From Opitutia bacterium (lineage in GTDB: Bacteria; Verrucomicrobiota; Verrucomicrobiia; Opitutales; Opitutaceae), in contig JACPIT010000008.1 in assembly GCA_016187945.1 (NCBI GenBank), positions 1 to 64,000 of the forward strand: a stretch of 64,000 nt of DNA, given 5' to 3'. Below, piece after piece: positions 44,723-52,772 of the stretch (positions within the stretch are counted from its first letter, which is position 1; each line of letters begins with the position of its first letter). A program made the translations under genes and the position numbers. The notes under the pieces were generated by a model that searched no databases, was not told where the DNA came from, and worked only from the letters and a program-made list of their open reading frames with translations.

Positions 44723-46222
44723 TCACCTGCTCTCCAGCGGAAATTGCGGGACGTAATCCGGCTGCTCGTTGTCGAGCACGAGATCGCTTTGCGCGTGCCG
44801 GAATTGATCGCGATCGTCGAGCTCCCGCCGGAGTCGCAACAACTCCGTCTTGAGTTGCTGCAAGAGCGGAGCGTGCGCGGGCGACGACGCCAGATTGTTC
44901 ATCTCGTGCGGGTCGGCCTGCAAATCGTAGAGCTCGAATTCGGCGGTTTCCGGAAAATAGATCAGCTTGTGCCGGTCGGTGCGCACGCCGTAGTGCGGCG
45001 GATGCGCACCGCTGCGGTAGGATTCGCTGCCGTAGAAACGATAATAGAACGACGTCCGCCAGTCCGTCGGCGGAGTTTTCTGCCAAACCGGCAGCAAACT
45101 CCGTCCCTGCACGCCGTCGGGCACGGACACGCCGGCCGCGTCGAGCAGCGTCGGCATGAGGTCCGCATTGATCGCGAGCCGCTCGGTGCGGATTCCGGCG
45201 GGAATCCGCCCGGGCCAGCGCGCGAGTAACGGCACGCGGATCGACGGATCATACATCAGGCGCTTGTCGAACATCCCGTGATCGCCCAGGCACAGCCCGT
45301 GATCGGACGTGTAGAGCACGAGCGTCGAGTCCGCCAAACCGGTGCGATCCAGTTCGTCGAGAATGCGCCCCACACTCTCGTCGACCGCCGCAACGCAGCG
45401 CAGGTAGTCCTTCAGGTGATTCTGATACTGCCATTGACGCCGCTCCGTCTCGCTCAGCGTGCGCTTTGAGCCATCGGACAACGTCACCTCGCCGCGCGCC
45501 AGTTCCTCCGCGCGCTGTTTCTCTTCCGCCGAGTAGTAGTCTTGCCCGTGCGTGCGACGACGCTCAGTTTCCTCCCGCTGGCGGCGCTCCATCATGGCGC
45601 GGATTGCACGGCTCCGCCCAGCGAAGTCGTCGTCGAAAGACGGCGGATAAGGAAACTCGCGCTCGGCGAACCGCTCGCGCAAGTCGGAGCGCGGTGTGCT
45701 CGGATCGTGCGGCGCCTTGTGCTGCACGAAGAGGAGGAACGGACGATCCGCCGGACGACGACGCAGGACGCCGAGACTCAGGTCCGTCACAACATCGGTC
45801 ACATATCCGGGCACCTGCCTCGTGCCTGCGGGACTCGCGAACCACGGGTCGTTGTATTCACCCTGAATCGGGAGGACATCCCAATGATCGAACATGCCGG
45901 CGGAGATACTCCCGAGATGCCACTTGCCCACGACGGCGGTGTAGTAGCCTGCCTGGCGCAACAAGCCCGGCACGGTCGGCTGTCCGCCGACGAGACTGTT
46001 GAAACGGGTGACGCCGTTGAGATGGGAGTATTTGCCGGTGAGCACGGTGGCCCGGCTCGGGCTGCAAATCGCGTTGGTGCAAAACGCCGCGTCAGACCGT
46101 GCTCCTTCGCGTGCCAGTCGATCGATCTGCGGCGTGGAAATCAACGACGAGTCGTAGGTGCTGATCGCACGCGGCGAGTGATCGTCGGTGAGAAAAACGA
46201 GAATGTTCGGACGAGTGCTCAT
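44723..46222 (-). CDS. Cytoplasmic sulfatase (S1 family, Cys type)
   Basis: From ATG 46222 the protein has 499 residues. It starts with MSTRPNILVFLTDDHSPRAI, so the fold begins at once and there is no signal peptide. The metal site is LTDDHS, the formylglycine motif CSPSR with Cys53, then GKWHLG, QHKAPHDPS, a long charged helical insertion (about 225-275, rich in Glu and Arg), and TSDHGLCLGDHGMFDKR. The start codon overlaps the stop of the GH26 gene (ATGA), so both come from one message. Like the gene at 27325 it would act on oligosaccharides already in the cytoplasm, unless it is exported by an unrecognised route. Confidence 0.9.
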   Translation of the reverse strand: MSTRPNILVFLTDDHSPRAISTYDSSLISTPQIDRLAREGARSDAAFCTNAICSPSRATVLTGKYSHLNGVTRFNSLVGGQPTVPGLLRQAGYYTAVVGKWHLGSISAGMFDHWDVLPIQGEYNDPWFASPAGTRQVPGYVTDVVTDLSLGVLRRRPADRPFLLFVQHKAPHDPSTPRSDLRERFAEREFPYPPSFDDDFAGRSRAIRAMMERRQREETERRRTHGQDYYSAEEKQRAEELARGEVTLSDGSKRTLSETERRQWQYQNHLKDYLRCVAAVDESVGRILDELDRTGLADSTLVLYTSDHGLCLGDHGMFDKRLMYDPSIRVPLLARWPGRIPAGIRTERLAINADLMPTLLDAAGVSVPDGVQGRSLLPVWQKTPPTDWRTSFYYRFYGSESYRSGAHPPHYGVRTDRHKLIYFPETAEFELYDLQADPHEMNNLASSPAHAPLLQQLKTELLRLRRELDDRDQFRHAQSDLVLDNEQPDYVPQFPLESR

Positions 46223-47874
46223 CGGGCTGCTTCCACGGTTTCGACCTGGATGTTCGTGATCTCCGTTCCGGCGCCAACGGCACGGAAGCCGATCGCACCG
46301 CAGGGAATAAAGTCGTCGACGGTGCTCACGCGCGGCATCAGGCCGTCGCCGGTGTCGACGTGGCCTTCGATCCGATCCCCTCGCATGATCAGCTTCACGT
46401 TGTAATGCCGACCGGGTTCGAAGGCATGCGACCAGGTCGCCAGCGTTTCCAATCGTCGGTTGAAACGCCGGCTGAGTGTCAGCCCGCTGGGCTTGATCGC
46501 CAGGAGATAGTAGATGTCGCTCGACGCGCATCGTCCCAGAACGCCAACTTCGCCGGCCGTGTCGGCGCGAAGCGTGGCTTGAACCGAGTAGTCGGTCCAA
46601 TCGGTGTTGCCCGCGATGATCCTCCCCTCGCCCTCGCGATCGGTCCGGACAATTCGCGCGCCGTCGACCTTCCATTTTCCGTTCACGGGAATCCACGCGT
46701 CGCGCTCCGGCAACGCCGGCGCCGCTGGCGGCCGCGAAAACCCGATCAATTCGTCGCGCGTCAACACGTAGGGGTTGGCGATCATTGCATCGTAGCCGGA
46801 ATCGTAGTCACGGTAACGACCGTCCGCGCCCGCTCGTTTTACCGCACCCCACTCACGATCCCAACTCGTGAAGAACGCCAGGCGCGGCGCCTTTTCGCGA
46901 ATCGCTTCCACCCAATCGTTCCACGCGATGCGCGACTTGCCTTTGGCATCGGCGCGGGCACTGGCGCCGTAGTCACCCAGCTCCGCGTTGCCCATCGGCA
47001 GATCGTCAGGCTCGAGGGTTTGAAAAGGAGCAACCTTCCAAGTGCGATATTCGCTCTTCGCGGTGTAGAGGTCGACGTAGGCATCGCCGGGATAATGCGG
47101 GGCTGCCTTCCCACCTTGGAAGTCCCAGACGATGTTGTGGCATCCTTTCACGCCGGTGAGGTAGTCGTGCAGATCGATCCAGAGGCGCTTCGCTCCTTCG
47201 TCACCGAGTCGCTGGCGCGAATACCAGAAGTGCGCCAGGTAGCCTTCGGTGAACGGCCGGAAGATCACCGGAACCTCGCGAGCCTCCAGAGCCTGAAAAA
47301 AAGTCGCCATCCGATCGAGCATCGCCCGCCAGCGTTGATTATCCGGCGTTCCCGGACGCAGAACCGCATCGAGATCGACCTTCGCGTCGGGATCGAGACG
47401 CTGACCGTAACGGTCGGCCAGCGGGGCGAAGAACGACGCCGCGACGTGCACGATCCCACCGTTGCGCCACCAAAGCGTGTAGTCGGCAATCATTTCGTCA
47501 TACCACATGCAGTCCGCAATCGGATCGCGACTTCCTCCTTCCGGGAACTCGCCGGGACAGATCCACCCGTCGATCATGCCAATCCACTTGCCCGTGTGTC
47601 GCCGGATTTCGAGCGGCTCCTGTAGATTGAAGGGATAGGCTTTCCCGTCCCGAAACGACGCCCCGAGCCAGTGCCCGGCGATGAGCTTGTTCGAGCGCGC
47701 CTCGGAGCGACTGAGTTCGTAAAGAAAAGCGTGGAGCCGGCGCGCCGGCTCGATTGCGGCCGAGTCGTCCAGGCCGACGGCGGAGGACTCGGCGGGCCGG
47801 TCGGCAGCGGCCGAGCACGTCAGGGCGATGGCACAGAACGCAGCGAGGGAAAGCGAACGACGTCTCCGGTTCAC
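46219..47874 (-). CDS. Secreted GH26-like glycosidase with C-terminal beta-sandwich (clade A)
   Basis: From GTG 47874 the protein has 551 residues with a good signal peptide (RRRRSLSLAAFCAIALTCSAAA). ATG 47898 is possible but lies 8 bases from the operator palindrome. The GH26-like barrel (about 40-375) holds KLIAGHWLG, RNGGIVH, acid/base candidate Glu210 in IFRPFTEGYLAHFWYS, PGDAYVDLY, nucleophile candidate Glu298 in GNAELGDYG, and AFFTSWDREWG. The C-terminal 150 residues are a concanavalin-like sandwich (GNTDWTDYSVQATL, VLGRCASSDIYYLLA). It is highly similar to the gene at 19087, so the two derive from duplication. It is translationally coupled to the downstream sulfatase. Confidence 0.82.
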   Translation of the reverse strand: MNRRRRSLSLAAFCAIALTCSAAADRPAESSAVGLDDSAAIEPARRLHAFLYELSRSEARSNKLIAGHWLGASFRDGKAYPFNLQEPLEIRRHTGKWIGMIDGWICPGEFPEGGSRDPIADCMWYDEMIADYTLWWRNGGIVHVAASFFAPLADRYGQRLDPDAKVDLDAVLRPGTPDNQRWRAMLDRMATFFQALEAREVPVIFRPFTEGYLAHFWYSRQRLGDEGAKRLWIDLHDYLTGVKGCHNIVWDFQGGKAAPHYPGDAYVDLYTAKSEYRTWKVAPFQTLEPDDLPMGNAELGDYGASARADAKGKSRIAWNDWVEAIREKAPRLAFFTSWDREWGAVKRAGADGRYRDYDSGYDAMIANPYVLTRDELIGFSRPPAAPALPERDAWIPVNGKWKVDGARIVRTDREGEGRIIAGNTDWTDYSVQATLRADTAGEVGVLGRCASSDIYYLLAIKPSGLTLSRRFNRRLETLATWSHAFEPGRHYNVKLIMRGDRIEGHVDTGDGLMPRVSTVDDFIPCGAIGFRAVGAGTEITNIQVETVEAAR

Positions 47875-47905
47875 GTCGTGGGCAGCGGGGAGAAGCATGA
47901 TTGCT

Positions 47906-47919
47906 GATTGTTAACAATC
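47906..47919. promoter_or_regulatory. Perfect GATTGTTAACAATC palindrome, candidate GntR operator
   Basis: A fully symmetric 14-base palindrome in the divergent region between the GH26 and isomerase-like genes. It is the best copy of the motif in the window and defines the consensus used for the other sites. Confidence 0.65.
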
Positions 47920-47978
47920 CGTGGAGTTGGCAAATCCTTTCGTTCGCCGCTCCGAAAGGGCCGCGCATAGCTCCGGCT

Positions 47979-47992
47979 TTCAACGGGATTAA
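47979..47992 (+). promoter_or_regulatory. AACGGG motif upstream of the isomerase-oxidoreductase operon
   Basis: TTCAACGGGATTAA, about 155 bases upstream of ATG 48146 and oriented with that operon. Both motif types therefore occur in this divergent region. Confidence 0.55.
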
Positions 47993-48145
47993 TGCCAAAG
48001 GCGCGGCTATTGACCCGCCACCGAATCAAATCGTGGCGATGCTGAAACTCCCCGGAACCAGCGTCTGCCGCGCGAACCAGACGAGGCATCGCGGTCTCAC
48101 GCTTTGTTCGCCCGCGCGCCCGCTCCGCCACCATCCGTTTCCACG

Positions 48146-49030
48146 ATGACGACTCTCGCCGTTCAATTCCCCACGCCCTTGAGCCTCTTCCACTTCGCCG
48201 TGCTCGGATCCACTCTCCTGTTCAGTTCGGTCGCCAGCGACGCCGCCCCGCTCGAGGCCGGCCTCGGTCTGCAACTCTGGAGCTTGCGCGCGCCAGCGAA
48301 GGAAAATCCGTTCGCCGCGCTTGACCTTGCCCGCAGCTACGGCGTCACGAACGTCGAGACCGCCGGCACCTGGGGCTTGAGCGCTGACGCCTTCTCGGCC
48401 GCCCTCCGCGCGCGACGTCTAAACGTCGTCAGCGCTCACTACGGTTACGATCGACTGCAACAAGACCTCCGCGGCGTCATCGCAGAAGCGCGGGCGTTCG
48501 GCGCGGAGTATGTCGTCGTCCCCTGGCTGAAAAATCAGGACGGCGTATTTGACGCCGCTGCCGTCGCGCGCGATTTCGATCGCTGGGGCGCCAAGCTGCG
48601 CGCCGCCGGCCTGAAACTCGGCTACCACCCCCATGGTTTCGAGTTCCGCCCGCTGCCCGACGGAGGGACGCGATTCGACACCCTCGTCACCCAAACCAAA
48701 CCCGAGAACGTCTGTTTCGAAATGGACGTATTCTGGGTCGTCCACGCCGGAGTCGATCCGGTGGCACTGTTGAACAAATACCCGGATCGCTGGCGCTTGA
48801 TGCACCTCAAGGACCTGCGCCGCGGCGCCGACGTGGGGACACACACCGGTCGCGCTCCCGCCACCGATAATGTGCCGGTGGGCGAAGGCGTCATCGATTG
48901 GCCCGCCGTGCTCGCCGCCGCGCAAAAGGTCGGCGTCGTCCACTGCCTGATCGAGGACGAGACGACCGAACCGCTGAAAAGCATTCCCGCTTCGCTCGCG
49001 TATCTTCGCAACCTCGGCCTCGCACGCTGA
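48146..49030 (+). CDS. Exported sugar-phosphate isomerase/epimerase-like TIM-barrel protein
   Basis: From ATG 48146 the protein has 294 residues. The N-terminal 35 residues form a plausible signal peptide ([20 protein letters not shown]). The barrel shows [27 protein letters not shown] and [12 protein letters not shown], with metal ligands in the AP-endonuclease-2/xylose-isomerase-like pattern (Glu, His, Asp, His, Glu). Export is unusual for an isomerase of sugar phosphates. Related proteins include 3-keto-glycoside processing enzymes, so it may act on oxidised sugars made by the GMC oxidase. It is the first gene of a four-gene unit; its TGA overlaps the next ATG (TGATG). Confidence 0.83.
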   Translation: MTTLAVQFPTPLSLFHFAVLGSTLLFSSVASDAAPLEAGLGLQLWSLRAPAKENPFAALDLARSYGVTNVETAGTWGLSADAFSAALRARRLNVVSAHYGYDRLQQDLRGVIAEARAFGAEYVVVPWLKNQDGVFDAAAVARDFDRWGAKLRAAGLKLGYHPHGFEFRPLPDGGTRFDTLVTQTKPENVCFEMDVFWVVHAGVDPVALLNKYPDRWRLMHLKDLRRGADVGTHTGRAPATDNVPVGEGVIDWPAVLAAAQKVGVVHCLIEDETTEPLKSIPASLAYLRNLGLAR

Positions 49031-50076
49031 TGACCCGACCGGTCACTCTCTTCACCGGCCAGTGGGCCGACCTGCCGCTGGAGAAACTCGCCCCGCTTGC
49101 CCGCGCGATGGGCTACGACGGCCTCGAACTCGCTTGCTGGGGCGATCACTTCGATGTCGATGCGGTCGCGGGCTCCGCGAGACATCGCCGGGAAAAGTGG
49201 GAACTCCTGTCGGACCACGGCCTCACCTGCCACGCCGTGTCCAACCACCTCGTCGGGCAGGCGGTGTGCGATCTCGTCGATGAGCGGCACCGCGCGATCC
49301 TTCCCGCGGAGGTGTGGGGCGATGGAGAACCCGAGGGCGTGCGCCGCCGCGCCGCGAAGAAGCTCATCCACACCGCCCGTGCGGCTCGCGCGTTTTTCGA
49401 TGCCCGCCCTAACACGACTGCGGCGGCGAGAGCACGACCAGCCGTCGTCAACGGATTCACCGGCTCTTCCATCTGGCACTCGCTCTATGCCTTCCCACCG
49501 ACATCCGCCGAATACTGGGAACAGGGATTCAAAGACTTTGCCGGTCGCTTCGGTCCGATCCTCGCCGCGTTCGACGAGTTGAACGTCAACTTCGCCCTCG
49601 AAGTTCATCCCACCGAGATCGCATTCGACACCGCGACGGCGCAACGCGCGCTGCTCGCCGTGAAAAATCACCGCCGCTTCGGTTTCAACTACGACCCCTC
49701 GCATCTCGGTTACCAAGGGGTCGACTACGTCGGCTTCATCCGCGCGCTGGGCCCGCGCATTTTTCATGTGCACGTGAAGGACGTTTGGTGGGGCCACGGT
49801 GACGGCACCATCGGCGCGTTCGGCGGCCACGCCGCTTTCGGCGATGCACGACGCTATTGGGATTTCCGCTCGCCGGGCCGGGGCGACATCCGATTCGAAG
49901 ACATCATCGTCGCGCTCAACGACGCCGGCTATACGGGCCCGCTTTCGGTCGAGTGGGAGGACGCCCGCATGGATCGCATTCACGGCGCCAAGGAGGCGGC
50001 GGCGTTCGTCCGGCAATTGGACTTCGCGCGCAACTCCGGCGCATTCGACGCCGCGTTCGCCCGGAAAAATCGATGA
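49030..50076 (+). CDS. Sugar-phosphate isomerase/epimerase-like TIM-barrel protein
   Basis: A cytoplasmic protein of 348 residues. Metal-site candidates appear in the usual order: ALEVHPTEI (Glu, His), [11 protein letters not shown] (Asp, His), [10 protein letters not shown] and LSVEWED (Glu). Overall it resembles inosose dehydratase / hydroxypyruvate-isomerase-type members of the family, many of which pair with Gfo/Idh/MocA dehydrogenases as here. The start is fixed by the overlap with the preceding stop (TGATG), and its own stop overlaps the next gene (ATGA). The exact isomerisation, dehydration or lyase reaction cannot be told. Confidence 0.87.
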   Translation: MTRPVTLFTGQWADLPLEKLAPLARAMGYDGLELACWGDHFDVDAVAGSARHRREKWELLSDHGLTCHAVSNHLVGQAVCDLVDERHRAILPAEVWGDGEPEGVRRRAAKKLIHTARAARAFFDARPNTTAAARARPAVVNGFTGSSIWHSLYAFPPTSAEYWEQGFKDFAGRFGPILAAFDELNVNFALEVHPTEIAFDTATAQRALLAVKNHRRFGFNYDPSHLGYQGVDYVGFIRALGPRIFHVHVKDVWWGHGDGTIGAFGGHAAFGDARRYWDFRSPGRGDIRFEDIIVALNDAGYTGPLSVEWEDARMDRIHGAKEAAAFVRQLDFARNSGAFDAAFARKNR

Positions 50077-51230
50077 ACCGAAAACTTCGTTTCGGCATGA
50101 TCGGCGGCGGGCGCGGCGCGTTCATCGGCGCTGTGCATCGCATCGCCGCTCGCATGGATGGTCTCGCCGAACTCGTGGCTGGCGCCTTCTCGAGCGATGC
50201 CGCCCGCTCGCATGCCTCGGGTGCGGATCTGCAACTCGATCCTGCGCGAGTTTACGACTCCTACACCGAAATGGCCCGCGCCGAGGCCGCCCTGCTCGCC
50301 GAACGTCGGCTCGATTTCGTCGTCATCGTCACGCCGAACGACCAACACTTCGGTCCGGCCAAGTTGTTTCTCGAATCCGGCTTCAACGTCGTCTGCGACA
50401 AGCCCGTGACGTTCGATCTGGCCGAGGCGAAGAAACTCGAGGCGATCGTGCGCCGCACCAATAAAATTTTCATCCTCACCCACAACTACACCGGCAATGC
50501 CATGGTGAAGCAGGCCCGCGCGCTCGTTCGCGCCGGCCGGCTCGGTCGCCTCCGCAAAATCGTGATCGAATACCCGCAAGGCTGGCTCGCCACCGCGCTC
50601 GAACGCACCGGCCAGAAGCAGGCCGCCTGGCGCACCGATCCGCGGCGGAGTGGAGCAGCGGGAGCGCTCGGCGACATCGGCACGCACGCTTTCAATCTCG
50701 CGGGCTATGTCAGCGGTCTGCGCGTCGCCGAACTCTGCGCGGACCTGACGACTTTCGTTCCGGGCAGGAAACTGGACGACGATGGTTCGATCCTGCTCCG
50801 CTTCCACGGCGGTGCGAAAGGCATCCTGCACGCGTCCCAAATCGCGGTCGGCGAAGAGAACAACCTCCATCTTCGCGTCTGGGGCGAGAAGGCCGGGATC
50901 GAATGGCGTCAGGAACGTCCGGACGAACTTTGGGTGCGTTATCCCGACCGGCCCGCTGAACTCTGGCGGCGCGGCCATGCCTACAACGAAGCCGCCGCCC
51001 GCAATGCCACGCGCATTCCTCCAGGCCACCCCGAAGGTTATCTCGAAGCGTTCGGCAACATCTATCGCGAGGCTTTTCGCGCGATCGCCGACGAGGTCGG
51101 AGGCCGAAAGCCGCGCGGAGACTACGATTTTCCCACCATCGGCGATGGCGTCGCTGGCCTGCAGTTCATCGAAACGGCGGTCCGCAGCAGCCGGCGCGGC
51201 GCTCGCTGGGTCAAGTTTCCCGACGCGTAG
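50073..51230 (+). CDS. Gfo/Idh/MocA-family oxidoreductase
   Basis: An NAD(P)-dependent sugar or inositol dehydrogenase type enzyme of 385 residues. The nucleotide-binding motif [12 protein letters not shown] is at about 8-19. The family catalytic segment is [16 protein letters not shown] (about 109-124; normally E-K-P, here D-K-P). The likely catalytic region is [16 protein letters not shown] (about 198-213) with the Asp-x2-x-His pattern. No Tat signal is present, so it is cytoplasmic. It overlaps the upstream isomerase gene by four bases (ATGA) and lies 17 bases before the MFS gene. I infer an oxidation or reduction of the same sugar the two isomerases handle. Confidence 0.91.
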   Translation: MNRKLRFGMIGGGRGAFIGAVHRIAARMDGLAELVAGAFSSDAARSHASGADLQLDPARVYDSYTEMARAEAALLAERRLDFVVIVTPNDQHFGPAKLFLESGFNVVCDKPVTFDLAEAKKLEAIVRRTNKIFILTHNYTGNAMVKQARALVRAGRLGRLRKIVIEYPQGWLATALERTGQKQAAWRTDPRRSGAAGALGDIGTHAFNLAGYVSGLRVAELCADLTTFVPGRKLDDDGSILLRFHGGAKGILHASQIAVGEENNLHLRVWGEKAGIEWRQERPDELWVRYPDRPAELWRRGHAYNEAAARNATRIPPGHPEGYLEAFGNIYREAFRAIADEVGGRKPRGDYDFPTIGDGVAGLQFIETAVRSSRRGARWVKFPDA

Positions 51231-51247
51231 CCGGCCGACGTTTCTCC

Positions 51248-52504
51248 ATGAATCAAAACCCACCGCCGGCCGCTCCCTCCGCCCGTCTGTTCCGCGCCAG
51301 TTGCGTCGCCCTGATCGTAACCGCCATGAGTTTCGCCCTGCGCGGTGCCGCCGCCGGCGCGTGGGCCGACGAATTCCATCTCACTCACGAGCAGGTCGGC
51401 TGGATCAACTCGACGGCCTTCTGGGGTTTCACGCTCGCGATGGTGTTCGGTGGCCCGTTGTGCGACTCGCTCGGGCTCGGCCGAATCCTCGGGCTGGCCT
51501 TCGCGTGTCACGCCGCCGGCATTCTGCTGACGATTTTCGCGCGGGATTTCTGGAGCCTCTTCAGCGGCACGCTGCTCTTCGGAATCGCCAACGGCTCGGT
51601 CGAGGCCGCGTGCAATCCGCTCATCGCCACCCTTTATCCGCGCGACAAGACGACCAAGTTGAACCATTTCCACGTCTGGTTTCCCGGCGGCATCGTGATT
51701 GGCGGGCTCGTGTCGTTCGCCCTCGGCCAGCTCGGGTTCGGCTGGAAGGTGCAATTCGCCACGTTGCTCGCGCCGCTGGCCGTCTACGGAACGATGTTTT
51801 TTCGGCAGAGCTTCCCGCGCACCGAGCGGGTGCAGCAGGGCGTGTCGACCGCTGCGATGTTCGCCGCGTGCGCTCGTCCGGGCTTTTTGCTGATGGTCGT
51901 CTGCATGCTCATGACGGCGGCCACCGAACTCGGGCCCAGCCAATGGATCCCCAACATCCTGACCAGTGCCGGCGTGTCCGGCATTCTGGTGCTCGTGTGG
52001 ATCACGGGACTGATGGCGCTCGGTCGCCAGTTTGCCGGGCCGTTCGTGCACCGGCTGTCGCCGATCGGCATGCTCGTGATGAGCGCGGGCTTCAGCGCAC
52101 TCGGGCTGTTCGCGATGAGCCGGGCGAACGGCGCGATGCTTTTTGCCGCGGCGACGCTCTTCGCCTTCGGCGTGTGCTTCTTCTGGCCGACGATGCTTGG
52201 CTACGTGAGCGAGAATTTCCCGAGAACCGGCGCCCTCGGCCTGGCGATCATGGGCGGAGCCGGCATGCTCAGCGCGGGCTACATGGTGCCGCTGATCGGA
52301 CAACTCTACGATCGCGGCATCGCCGCCCGCATTCCCGCCGGCGCCGAAGCGGCGACGGCGTCGATCGAAATCCAAGCCGCCGCCGGCCTCGAGACGCTCG
52401 GGCAGGTCGCCATCGTTCCGGTTGCACTCGCCGTGATTTTCGCGGCCCTTTTCGTCGCGCGCCGGCACCAAGCCGCGACCGTTTCGCTGCTCGAACGGCG
52501 ATAA
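51248..52504 (+). CDS. MFS transporter (sugar type)
   Basis: An inner-membrane protein of 418 residues with about 12 membrane segments. MFS features are visible after the second helix (GGPLCDSLGLGRILGLAFA), in NGSVEAACNPLIATLYPRDKTTKLNHFHVWFPGG, typical of the fucose/glucose-permease-like branch, and in FAFGVCFFWPTMLGYVSENFPRTGA. It is the last gene of the isomerase operon, which suggests it imports the sugar these enzymes process. It ends convergently with the GH26 gene at 52773. Confidence 0.9.
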   Translation: MNQNPPPAAPSARLFRASCVALIVTAMSFALRGAAAGAWADEFHLTHEQVGWINSTAFWGFTLAMVFGGPLCDSLGLGRILGLAFACHAAGILLTIFARDFWSLFSGTLLFGIANGSVEAACNPLIATLYPRDKTTKLNHFHVWFPGGIVIGGLVSFALGQLGFGWKVQFATLLAPLAVYGTMFFRQSFPRTERVQQGVSTAAMFAACARPGFLLMVVCMLMTAATELGPSQWIPNILTSAGVSGILVLVWITGLMALGRQFAGPFVHRLSPIGMLVMSAGFSALGLFAMSRANGAMLFAAATLFAFGVCFFWPTMLGYVSENFPRTGALGLAIMGGAGMLSAGYMVPLIGQLYDRGIAARIPAGAEAATASIEIQAAAGLETLGQVAIVPVALAVIFAALFVARRHQAATVSLLERR

Positions 52505-52595
52505 ACCCGCATCGATTCTCTGCGACGCACGCCGACGCCACGCGGTTTTTATTGAGACTAGCGCAATAGACTGACGGCGACCTTGCGTCAGGTAG

Positions 52596-52616
52596 GGCGG
52601 AGCGGCTCGCTCCGCC
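52596..52616. repeat. Short perfect hairpin in a dispersed-repeat-like segment (family 3)
   Basis: GGCGGAGC / GCTCCGCC with a 5-base loop, inside ggtagggcggagcggctcg. It lies in the convergent gap after the MFS gene. A second imperfect hairpin (aggtcgccgcgat / atcgcgacgacct, about 52692-52720) follows. Either could help end transcription, though no T-run is present. Confidence 0.6.
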
Positions 52617-52772
52617 GCGAAAGCGATTTCGCGTTCTCGGTGCACCGGGCCGGCGACGAGTGCGATGCCTCGGCGGTGCCCGAAACTCAATAGGTCGCCG
52701 CGATCGGGATCGCGACGACCTGTTCGAGGAGCGGCCGAGTTGTTGAGAGACGGCCCGCACGAATCGGCGCTT

